A model generated the notes under the pieces. The model was given only the letters and a program-made list of their open reading frames with translations, made no database searches and was not told the DNA's origin. Shown in pieces: positions 11,664 to 21,473 of a stretch of 64,000 nt of DNA. Position 1 is the stretch's first letter; the number at the start of each line of letters is the position of its first letter. The position numbers were made by a program, and so were the translations under genes. The DNA is from Humulus lupulus. Its lineage: Eukaryota > Streptophyta > Magnoliopsida > Rosales > Cannabaceae. The stretch is from assembly GCF_963169125.1 (NCBI RefSeq), contig NC_084796.1, forward strand, positions 211,175,948 through 211,239,947. The letters run 5' to 3'.

Positions 11664-13387
11664 ACAGTATTCATAACACTTAAAAACTGCTAACCAGGAG
11701 TATTGATAACGCTTCTGAAAATGCTAACATAGCCCCTGTTATTAAAAGTCCTGTCTTTTCTATAACAGTATTCGAATGTTATGTTCGATGTATCTTAAAC
11801 TATTCAATAACACATTTTTAGTTGCTATAATATTCAAATAATAACATTTAGTTAGAGTATTTGATTATAAATTTGGAGTTTAATCTTATACTTTATGCAT
11901 AACACTTTTCCACTGTTACATTTGATTATTTTGATAACATTTTTAGTTTATTATATTATATAAATCATAACGATTTGTTATGCTTATAATATATTTCTAA
12001 ATCATAACATATTAAAAGTCTAGTAATAAAATTTTGTTACTTTAGTGTGGATAATATATTTTAAATTTTATTTTGATAAGTATACTTATAAGGTTTTTTT
12101 TTAATTAAAAGATTTTCATTATTGTATTTTGATAAAAAAAAAATCAAAATTAATCATAAAATGTAATTCTCAATAGATTGATAAACCACAAGTATTACAT
12201 TAAACAATAACTAATTCAAACCATGAATATGTCTACTTCATGAGATCTTAGTTCTAACTTAAATTTGAAAGCATAACATAATAAAGTTTTATAATCTTGA
12301 ACATTTTTTACTTTAAAAATGAAAAACAGAAACATTACAAGATACACAAAAGTAAATCATGCATGAAACTTGCTCCATCCTTCAATTCATCATCCAACCA
12401 AGTACTTGCTGCTGAAGTTGTTTGTTGCCATCTGAAGCTCTCTAAATTGAAATCTCCTCAGGTTTCTAAGGCAAACCTCCTCATGATGTTGCTCTTAAAT
12501 TTTTTAAAGCTTACAACTGTTAATCTCTTCTTATTGTCAAACAATTTAACTCTGCAATGAAACATATATGAAAAGCAAAAAGCAATGAAACCCAACACTA
12601 CTTAAGTAAGTAATGTTAGATTAAACAAAAATATGTACAGTATAAACCATAACAAAGCAGCTTTGTAAGATATGAAACATATATGAAATAGTCATGTTCA
12701 TTAGTGTAAAACTAAACCCAAATTCTCTTCTGAACTAGTCAGTAATGTTTTTTACCTTATATTTTTTAATCCAATCCAATTTCACATTCCAAACATGACC
12801 TAAAAATACTGATGTTGTGCTTCTTGCAATGTTCGATTTGTCTCCAGATATGTTTATGCTTATTTTTATAAGAATTTCTCCAACCATATAGCAAATTAGA
12901 TACTTCAACAAAAATCATGAAAAAGATGGCCTACAGCTGTGTTGAACAAGTCTAATGGTCAACCAATTAAGCAAATAAAATTTCTTTAAGATTAATCATT
13001 CAAATCTATTTGAACAAACAGATTTGTAGATATGGGACATGCCTAACACATCTAATTGCAATTGTATCATGTGATTGCAATATGACAGCACCAAACAACA
13101 ATCTCATTATTTATGATCAAAACCCATACAATCAATATTATATATTTTCACATGAATAAAAGCCTAATAAAATCATATTATAGAATATGCATAAATAAAA
13201 TATGTAAAAGGCTTAGCACAGTTTAACTTCCAACATAAAATAATGAGCAATTAGTTTAACTTCAACATTAAATAAGGAGAAAAAGGCTCAAAAATTCCCT
13301 GACCACATAATAAAGTTTCTAAACATGTGCAAACAATGTCCACTAGGGCAGCGAGGGTGGATGTTTCCAAGAAAAAAAAGAACAAAC
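11664..13387. other. Left subterminal part of the CACTA element, no gene
   Basis: AT-rich sequence. The first 400 bases repeat the word ATAACA many times on one or the other strand (for example CATAACACTT, TATAACAGT, AATAACATTT), as subterminal regions of CACTA elements often do. The ORF at 12297-12560 resembles nothing I know. Confidence 0.35.
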
Positions 13388-14110
13388 CTGAAGGTCTCTC
13401 TATTCTCTCTGCAGATGGCCCAGGATTTAGAACTAGTTTCCCACTTGGTTGCTACAAAAGGGGGAAAAACATAATAAACATGAATAAGAGAGAGTATACA
13501 GAATAAACAAAGAACTTGTCAAAGTAGTAGGCATATCAGTATCTCCCATGCCTTTACTTTAAAAAATAATAGTACATGGTATCAATGGAAGTGAGCTGAA
13601 AAATTCACCACCAACCATCTGTAATGAGCTAATAATACCATACTCATATGAGAGTTATAAATGCTAACTTCACCCTACACTACTTGCAAGAGCTTAAGAT
13701 CATACCTCTATGGGAGTAAGCATCTTCTTTTCACTGTTCTTGTCGTATTTCTGTTTTTTCATACCTGCATTTAATCCCTGCCAAGGAAGACTAGTAAAGA
13801 AAATAAGTAAATAATATTGTGAAACAGAGCAATGAAACAAAGGAAAATGGATTTCAGCATATCACATAAGTATCCAACCTTCCCCTCAAAAAATACATAA
13901 GCACATAACCAAGAGACTCCAAATCATCTCTTCTGCTTTGCTCTGCATAAAGATTACATTCACAATTAGATAAAGCCCAAAAGTCTCAAGCATTACAGGG
14001 AGAAGCAAATAACATATTCTCTAATTAGGAATTATAAATGGCTCACCAACTCCAAGGTGAGTGTTAACACTTGCATAACAAGTTGTTCTTGTGAGATTCT
14101 TGTTTTCCCC
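13388..14110 (-). pseudogene. Casein kinase 1-like gene fragment, four exons
   Basis: Casein kinase 1-like (CKL) proteins are Ser/Thr kinases. Exons on the minus strand are 14047-about 14110 (ENKNLTRTTCYASVNTHLGV), 13879-13942 ([20 protein letters not shown]), 13706-13790 ([27 protein letters not shown]) and 13388-13451 (LVLNPGPSAERIERPS). The first three form the C-terminal half of the kinase domain after the activation segment, with conserved splice sites (GTGAGC donor, ATGCAG and TACTAG acceptors). The last matches the C-terminal tail of CKL proteins. The ATP-binding lobe and catalytic loop are absent. The segment between the third exon and the tail exon (the rest of the kinase C-lobe) is also missing. 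It is a truncated, internally deleted copy. Confidence 0.85.
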
Positions 14111-15313
14111 GAAGCAATAAATTAGCATAATGATCAGAAATTTGAAGGTTCAAGCGAATTTGGATCCAAGAACACAAAATTGATAATGAGAAACACATAA
14201 GTATCACCCTAATGTTTGCCCAAACCAATCTAAAAACTTGTTATTTAATATTAACATTTATAAGTTAAAACTCAGGACAGTGATAATCATTACACATGAT
14301 ATAAACACCTTCCACTTTACTTAAGACCATAATATTTCTCAAATATCTGTTACCTGTATGGAATGTGCTTGTGCTAAACAACAGAAAAATAAAATAAAAA
14401 AACAACAACAAAATGGAACCCATGGCACGCCAACCTAAATCATTTACTATAAATAAGAATTCAGGTATTCAATGGAACCATGAAACACACAAATTTTACT
14501 AAAAGGAGCAAGAAAATTTCTTGAGCTTGTGAAACAGAAGTACCAGAACAGAAGACAGACCCAGATATTTAAAGCTTCTTCACTGATGATAAATAACAAA
14601 CTAATAGTCCAGTTTGCTCACGGAGGTAGTCGTTTGAACTTTAAAAAATAATACGGCAGCTTAACAATATAAAGCATTGAAGGTCAAGTCCCTTTACAAT
14701 GTCACTATGTACCAAAGAAGTAAAGTTATACTTACAACAGGGACAATGTCAAAAATCAGAAGGTAAAACATGAGTGAAGATGTTATTGCATGCCTCTCAT
14801 GTGCCAATGTAGCAAAGACATGATTCTTAATCACATATCTTTCTTATAATATTATTATCCTAATTTATTTAGATCTTTGCTTTGATATGACTAAGCTAGT
14901 AGTTTGAATGCAATTGAACCTAAATGAATAGGCTTCTGATTAAGTAAAAACCTTAAACTAAATAATAAGGATACATAATGAAAATTTAATGAGACATGAT
15001 TCAAATTAGAACACTTTTACAGTTGATAAAAAAATTCTCAAACAAAAAGAAATTTCAAACAACTTCGTTTTTGTCTCCTTTCATTTATACTAGTTTTTTC
15101 AAAGACAAAACAATATTTTTATGATTGAAACACACACAAAGTAACAAGAGAAGAGCAGCAAGAGCATATCCTCAAAAAAGGAACAAAAAGAACATTAAAA
15201 AAAATTATAAATGATCCTACCTACTGAAGTAAAGAAAGTAAACACATATATTTAAAACTATTTGAAGAACAAGACACAAAGGAAATGAAGAAACAATTAC
15301 ATCATGTACGCAC
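14111..15313. other. Junction between CK1 and EGY2 fragments, no gene seen
   Basis: The upstream CK1 exons and the downstream EGY2 exons should both lie here if either gene were complete. I see neither. The chimeric junction of the two captured fragments is somewhere in this AT-rich stretch. Confidence 0.5.
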
Positions 15314-16932
15314 CTGAGTGATAGCACCAAAACTTCCGAGGGTGATATTAGGAATGAAGTAAGGAATGCTAAGTGTTACTTTTTTGGGAAATACAGCCAG
15401 AAAGTGCCCAACTTCCTGCACTCAATTGATAATATGTCAAACAATTGAAATATAGGACTAAGTCATAACCCAAAAAGGTTCGCACATGAACAATATTAAA
15501 CAAAAGGTTAGTCACCAAGTTACTCGTGATTTTTGTAGAGTAGCCTTTCTATGATATTCTCTATTACTTGAAAATATAACATATTTGATTGAAATATTAG
15601 ACAGGTGGAGCATAAACTGATATGCATTATTTTCTAAACTTGTAAAGTTATTGTATCACAATTCCAGCAGTGTTTTTGTCTTATTTCTGTGTTGTAGAGA
15701 TACAAATCTTGTTTGTTATCTCAAGTTTACAAATAATGTTGGAATTATATCAAAATGGTGCATTTAGAGAATACCAATGTTGACTATGTGACTCTTTTAG
15801 ATGACCTGTATGAATTTAATTCGTACAAAAGAATTAATACTTAAACAAATTATTAATTATAGGGTATTAAACTCTAAAGAAATAAAGTCAAATTTTACTA
15901 AAATAGCAGTCAGTTTATTTAGTTTCATCACCTCAGTTTCTATCAATGTAGGGTTCGTGGGCTGGTTAATTTTCTAAAGAAGAAGTAATTATCCATAGTT
16001 CCAGCTTGGGTTCGAACCCTAGACCCCTTACTCATACACAACTGAACACATTTTTTTTAGAATAGCATGTAGAACAGAATCAGAGAGATGAAAATAATTT
16101 ACATATTATTATGCCCATGGTCAGCTAGATTGAATGAGACTTGTGTTTTTCCCTTCTATAGTTATTTTTAAGAAAATGAAATCCTACTCACATGGAATAG
16201 CAGAACCCCCAACACACCATATGCTAAGGGCAAAGCAGAATCAACAAATGGGAATAACAGCTCCATATCTGGTGCCTCAACTACATTTGGATCTGTGAAA
16301 TATTTCAACACCTCTGGTGGAAGACTATTGACCTGTTTAACAAAAAGGTATGTTATTGAGAATAATTAGTAAAATGATATCCATTTCAATGAACCATTTA
16401 TATGATAAGGAAAGATACCAATGGTAATATGTAGAAATATCATAAAGTCTATAAAATATCGTTATGCCTGAGATTCAATTCTTAATTCCACAGAAGAGCC
16501 AATTGTAATAAGGAATAATAAGAGAGCTATTACATATTGCCAAAGTGTTGTTGGCCCTGGTTCTGAGACTTCTTTCTGCAGCAGGTCAAAGCTAACACGT
16601 GGCCCTCCATGTTGGTCTGGACCTTCTGAGTTAGATTCTTCCACCATAAAAAGGTTGTACTTGTCCCCAGTGACCTCAACCAGCTGACTTTGGAGTTTGG
16701 CAAACACTTCTTCTCTGCTCCCCCTTAAATTCCCAACAAAAAGAACACCCTCACCAAGATCTCCAAAAGGCTCTTCTTTGGTCACCCAGAATGTAGAATA
16801 CCCGAAGAGCTTGTCCTTAATGAGCTTTACATCTGCAGGATCAACCTTCTCTGGTCCAAGAAGCTCCATCAATTTAAAAGAGTCAACTTGGAAATTGCTG
16901 TAAGCCGATCCAAATGATGGTGGTGTTGGTGG
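15314..16932 (-). pseudogene. EGY2: EGY2-like plastid S2P metalloprotease fragment, three exons
   Basis: EGY proteins are site-2-protease-like zinc metalloproteases of the thylakoid membrane. Exons on the minus strand are 16468-16932 (SYSNF context, PADVKLIKDKLFGYSTFW, GDKYNLFMVEE, EPGPTTLWQYVIALLLF: conserved N-domain and first membrane segment), 16192-16332 (LPPEVLKYFTDPN, LAYGVLGVLLFH) and 15314-15415 (EVGHFLAVFPKK, LGSFGAITQ). The HExxH zinc motif HEVGH is intact and spans the second intron. Exon lengths 465, 141 and 102 keep phase. The donor after the first listed exon is GC rather than GT. No in-frame stop is visible, but the transit-peptide exon(s) and all exons after ITQ, including the NPDG region, are absent. 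So this is a fragment. Closest family member is EGY2 rather than EGY1, by my recollection of the conserved blocks. Confidence 0.85.
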
Positions 16933-17219
16933 CTGAAGAAGGAATATTTTGATAGATTAGGGTCAACTTTTCCATTGTTTTATATTTGTTGATGTATGCA
17001 AACAAATTCAGCTATCCTCTTTCTCCCAATGTCCTATTTCTCATTATTGATATCATTATATCATAGAGTAACATGGCATATCAGGATATATGATACTCAA
17101 CAACATTATTTTCACTTCAAAATTTAACTTATCTGTGCTAGACTGGTATATGATACTCAACAACCTTATTTGCTACCCTTACCAACTTGTGAACTTTGAC
17201 TTCAAGTTGACAGGGAAGG

Positions 17220-17474
17220 CTACTTGCTAGGGCAGGTGATTAGCCTTTGGTATCCTTCCAACTAGCTGATTAAATGATAGATTTAGGAATGAAAGGAAGG
17301 TGAGTTGCTCTAGTGAGGTTGGAATTGACTCAATCAGGTTGTTCCTCGACAAATCTAATGACTCTAATTGCCTCAAGTCACCTATAGAAGATGGGATTTT
17401 CCCAGTGTGAGCATTGTTGGACAAGTTGAGAACAGTAAGAGCTTGAAGCTGTCCCAATGCAGCTGGTATTTCTC
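17220..17474 (-). pseudogene. LRR receptor-like protein fragment
   Basis: On the minus strand an open stretch encodes about three extracellular-type leucine-rich repeats with the plant consensus ([54 protein letters not shown]). Such repeats lie near the C-terminal end of the ectodomain in Cf-type receptor-like proteins. The frame is closed by a TGA just upstream of EIPAALGQ and by a stop after NHLP. There is no signal peptide, membrane helix or kinase. It is a short fragment in the same orientation as the EGY2 and CK1 pieces. Confidence 0.8.
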
Positions 17475-18059
17475 ATGTACATAGTTATGAATAAAATTCA
17501 TTTTATGATCAGATGTGTAGGTGTTCTTGGTTATCTATGATGCTATATTATCATTCCATGTTAAAAACAAAACGACCCCACTAAATTGTACTTTACACCT
17601 AAGCCCCAGTTTGTTTATTTGCTCTTTATTTTATTTCCGTCATCATTATCATCATAAGCTAGAGATTAAAGTGGTTATATCATATTCCTGAAGAGGGTAG
17701 TTAACTAATTGAAAAGATGCTGATTTTTTAAGGCTAAGTATATGAGAATTTTTAAAATACTTTGGTTTAAAGCTAAACCATTGAACATAACAATATCTTA
17801 TAATCTTCATAGCTGTATCTCTTGACTTAAAATATTGTAAAATTGCATATCAATCTATTTTCTATCAAAGATGGGTTTTTATCAAATCAACTACAGCTAT
17901 GAAAAAGAAAAGGAGAGGAGCAAAAGTAAGCAAATCAACTACAACATTCAGCCAACAATTTGTATTATCAGGGATGAATCATATGGTATCGTTCCTTAAA
18001 AAAGATGTAAGCCAAGGAGAGAAACGAACCTGAGATAGTGGGCGTGAGGCAAAGATAGA
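17475..18059. other. No gene seen
   Basis: AT-rich sequence between the LRR fragment and the tandem repeats of the CACTA element's right half. No supported feature. Confidence 0.4.
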
Positions 18060-18390
18060 TCTCTGGAAGGCGTGACTTCATGAGGCGTGACTTCTTGAGG
18101 TAGAGAAAGAACTCGTGAGGCAGAGAAAGAGCTCCACTCTGGAGCATGACTTCGTGAGGCAGAGAAGCTCCACTCTGGAGCATGACTTCGTGAGGCAGAG
18201 ATGAGTTGAGAAGACTTCGTGAGGCAGAGAGATGAGACGAGAGTGAGAGATGGAGACTTCGTGAGACGGAGAGACGAGACGAGAGTGAGAGATGGAGACT
18301 TCGTGAGGCGGAGAGACGAGAGTGAGAGATGGGGACTTTGTGAGGCGGAGAGACGAGACGAGAGTGAGAGATGGAAGCTGAGAGAAATTT
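18060..18390. repeat. Two short tandem repeats of related units
   Basis: Bases about 18100-18200 repeat a unit of some 35-40 bp (CTCCACTCTGGAGCATGACT, CTTCGTGAGGCAGAG). Bases about 18200-18380 repeat a related unit of about 42 bp four times (GAGAGTGAGAGATGGAGACT, TTCGTGAGGCGGAGAGACG). The long minus-strand ORF across it (17968-18444) is a Ser/Leu/His-rich product of the repeat and not a credible protein. Confidence 0.75.
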
Positions 18391-18577
18391 TTTGGGTAAC
18401 TTAGGGATTAAAATTTGGCAGATGAGACTCAAAAAAAAATTCATTTGGCTCCTGAGGTTTATTCATATGGCGCCAAAATAATATATTCTGTGTGTTTTTA
18501 ATCACCCACCATTAATAGAACTTCTAAATATATGTTATTTTTTAATGTAATATATACTAAAAATTGTTGTGGTGGGT

Positions 18578-19117
18578 CAAAAGACTAAAATGCCCCTAGG
18601 GCCAATTAAAAACTCTAAAGGCTAGCAAGGGTAAAATTGTCATTTCTCATTTAACCCGTTAATCATAATTAACGTCCTCTAATTCCTGTTATTCCCAATA
18701 TTCTCAATTAATTATTAACTCATATCCCATTACCCGTTCATTCCCGGTAATGTCCCAATTACCAAATTACCTCCAGACTCACCCCGAGACCGGTAATTTA
18801 CCCCATTATCACCAAACCGCTAACTGGAAACCTTGGATCGTCTCATGCCAAATAGGTCAAACATATCCACATAAAAATCTGGTCTCACCCATAAATCACA
18901 AACATGCACATAAATATACAATTATGCCCTTAACGGGTTAAAATTATGAAAATGCCATTCTAATAAGAAGTGGGCCCACATGCATGCAATTATCATCATA
19001 TCATCATATAACTTACATAATCATGCATTTAATCACAATTGCATATTAAATCAAGTGTGGCGCTCCTAGCCCCCTAATCCAGACATTAAGCCACATTAGG
19101 GAATTTGAGACATTACA
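18578..19117 (-). repeat. Tekay-type gypsy 3' LTR, proximal part
   Basis: On the minus strand the LTR begins TGTAATGTCTC at 19117. It is directly preceded by a polypurine tract (plus-strand ACTATCCCCTCCTT at 19118-19131), which fixes this as the 3' LTR of a minus-strand element. It continues to the CACTA insertion site and resumes at 11649. Confidence 0.65.
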
Positions 19118-19840
19118 ACTATCCCCTCCTTACAGAAATTTCATCCTTGAAATTTACCTGAACAACTCGGGATACTTATTCTACATATCTTACTCCAGCT
19201 CCCAGGTCGCTTCCTTGACCTTGTTGTTCCTCCATAATACCTTAACCAAAGGTATAGTTTTATTCCTCGGGACCTTGTCCTTTATGTCTAATATCAGGAC
19301 TGGTTGTTCCTCGTAGGAGAGATCTGCCTCAAGCTCCAAATCCTCGTAACTCAAAACATGAGTCACATCTGATACATATCTCTGAAGAGCTAAAACATGA
19401 AATACGTTATGCACGACCGACAATGCCAATGGTAAGGCCAACCTATAGGCCAGCTGACCAATCTTCTCCAGGATCTCAAATGGACCTACAAATCTAGGGC
19501 TCAGCTTGCCCTTCTTCCCAAATATTCTCACCCCTTTCCATGGCGAGCCTCTAAGGAAAACACAGTCTCCCACCAGGAACTCCACGTTCCTGCATTTGGG
19601 ATTCGCATAATTTTTCTGTCTGCTTTGAGAAGCGAGCATCCGAGCTCTAATTTTCTCAATGGCCTCATTGGTCCTCTAAACTGCCTCAGGACTGAAGTAT
19701 CTCCTTTCTCCTGTCTCATTGAAATGAATGGGAGATCTGCACTTCCTACCATACATCATCTCATAAGAAGCCACCCCAATGGTCGACTGACAGCTGTTGT
19801 TGTAGGAAAACTCTATCAAAGGTAGATACTTACTCCAGGG
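19118..19840 (-). pseudogene. Tekay-type gypsy pol 3' end (integrase C-terminus and chromodomain)
   Basis: Minus-strand frames encode the end of a chromovirus integrase: KYLPLIEFSYNNS and MMYGRKCRSPI from the core, then VGDCVFLRGSPWKG, GKLSPRFVGPFEILEKIG, VHNVFHV from the GPF/Y-type C-terminal region, then a chromodomain tail IPLVKVLWRNNKVKEATWE, ending in a stop at 19190. The frame shifts near 19640. The element is cut at about 19840, where Tat-element LTR sequence begins, so gag, protease, RT, RNase H and the 5' LTR are missing. Confidence 0.85.
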
Positions 19841-20355
19841 TGCTTTTGGTCTAGACATTTCGAGTTACGAGGCAGATTCAGGAGACAAGACCAGTCAGAA
19901 TACTTGGCAGCGCAGACCTGAAACAACGGCATGCAATCCCGAGGTGGCCTTTTCTGCAGGTGAAAAGTGGGGACAACGCCCACGCGGAGTGGGGCGGCTT
20001 CAGGGTCCAGGACACTTGACCCCTCCAACTGGGGATGAGGTGAGCCAGGTCCATTTACCCTTGTCCCTCTTCATTTACCACAGGCCGAGACCGTACCAGG
20101 GTCCGGGACCTGGACGCGTAGGTCGTGGGGGATCCGAATGATCTGTACATCACCCGGACGACCATCCCGGAGGACGGAACCCGGAGGGCCATGCCGGACC
20201 CCTCAAATGGGCCCAGACATGCACCCGCGGTCCATACCCCTCCCCTCGGACATTTTCCGTACCAAGAGGCCTTGGGCCGGGCCCGCATGCTTACATGGCC
20301 CCTGACAATGGGCCCGGACGAAGGCCCCGAGCCCATGCAGGAAATGGGGATAACA
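19841..20355 (-). repeat. Tat element 3' LTR, truncated
   Basis: These 515 bp align without gaps to 32133-32647. I count 22 differences, 20 of them transitions. The inner end is GGGGATAACA followed by TTTACCCCCAAGCC, the complement of a polypurine tract. The 415 bp matching 31718-32132 are missing: the LTR starts in mid-sequence at the junction with Tekay pol. Confidence 0.85.
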
Positions 20356-20863
20356 TTTACCCCCAAGCCTTCGCCTAGGTCTGCCAGGAGGAGGGTTGCA
20401 TCGTTCCTAGGACGCTCGCATGGTTGCCTCCCCAGTTCCTGCCCGAGATCGCGGGTCCGTGATAGCGAGCCGTGGCACTGGCTGGATGTTTGGCCCGGAC
20501 CGTTTACCACGATTCGGGGACGTTTACCTTTGTCCCGCTTTATGGCAAGGATACACGCATCACCAGGCGATTGTTGCACGGGTCTTGAAAGGTCGCCTCG
20601 CACTCCCAAGGGTCGCTAGGCCTAGGATAGTGTGTCAGCGCACGTCACGAAGCGTCCCATCCGCACGGGGGTCCGTCATTATGTTCTTGGGATGAGGTGG
20701 ACCGTAGGATGGGGTGACCTTTGGCATCTGCCACTTCTGGGCCGTTAGATCTGGGATGGCGAGGATCCAACCTGAAAGGACTCATAAATGTCCCTGCGCG
20801 ATTCCTGACCGTCCGATGAAGAGACACCTGTCCGTTGGATCGGGGGCCAGGACTTAGGGCCAT

Positions 20864-20871
20864 TATAAATA
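20864..20871 (+). promoter_or_regulatory. Putative TATA box for the antisense gene of the Tat element
   Basis: TATAAATA lies 603 bp upstream of the ATG at 21474 on the plus strand, in the element's internal region and not in the LTR. A possible 5' leader intron follows (donor GTAAGTCC at about 21160, acceptor TTCCCAG ending at 21463), which would put the ATG 11 bases into the second exon. Prediction only. Confidence 0.4.
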
Positions 20872-21473
20872 CCCCACGAAAACCAAATTTGGCACTTTTA
20901 CACCTTCGAACCAGCTTAAGAACTGACAAACACTACTCGAGCCTTGCATGTCCAACATCACCGACGGCATATATCACCATCTGTTAACTCTGCGCCACCG
21001 CCTGTTCCCCAGAACCCTAACTTTTGTCCTTCTTCCTGAAGACGCATCTCGGGTCTGTCCTGTCGACGAACTGCTACACCGGCTACACCACTTCAAGAAC
21101 GAGGTTCTGCCGTTCTTATAGTCAGACAGTCATCATCTTCTACGGCAGAAAACTCATAGTAAGTCCTCCTGATTCTCTTGACAACTTTATGAACGTATGT
21201 TCTTTTAATGCATGTGTTTAGGCTTTATGTTTAGGAGTTGTTAGAAAGGCCGCCTAGTTCGGGTTGCTCTGTATCCAGATGCTTCCCGGACAGAGGGCGG
21301 GTCTTAGTAGTCTCCTTCTTTCTCGATCAGGGTCCCGTGGCTCTTTGGAGTCCCGGACCTGATCCGATGGGGCTCCAAACAGTCCTTAGGAGACCCCCCC
21401 GTACCTTGACCGACTTTCTTGGGTTCAGGTACTGACTGCTTGGATTTCTTTCTTTGTTCCCAGATCATCAGCT

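Larger units (their letters stand above)
11650..18574 (-). mobile_element. Putative gene-capturing (Pack-type) CACTA element
   Basis: The left end reads CACTACAAGAAAAA at 11650, the classic plant CACTA terminus. The right end, complemented, reads CACCACAACAA, matching 9 of the first 11 bases. Both sides are flanked by GGT (11647-11649 and 18575-18577), the 3-bp duplication expected of CACTA. The sequence outside both ends appears to be one continuous Tekay-type LTR. Inside there is no transposase; instead there are minus-strand fragments of a casein kinase 1 gene, an EGY2 gene and an LRR gene with their introns, plus a tandem repeat. The eroded right terminus is the weak point; a Helitron or an old recombination product is the alternative. 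Confidence 0.55.

Noticed and set aside
17968..18444. 158-codon minus-strand ORF
   Set aside because: Product of short tandem repeats with repeated Ser/Leu/His phrases; no domain.
1435..18574. A Helitron as the carrier of the gene fragments
   Set aside because: Same-strand, intron-containing multi-gene capture fits Helitrons too, but I found no 3' hairpin followed by CTRR. The CACTA termini and GGT duplication are better evidence. Not fully excluded.
20055..20619. ORFs on both strands over the Tat LTR and the sequence beside it
   Set aside because: GC-rich LTR and leader sequence; no protein similarity, and the frames recur partly in the other LTR.
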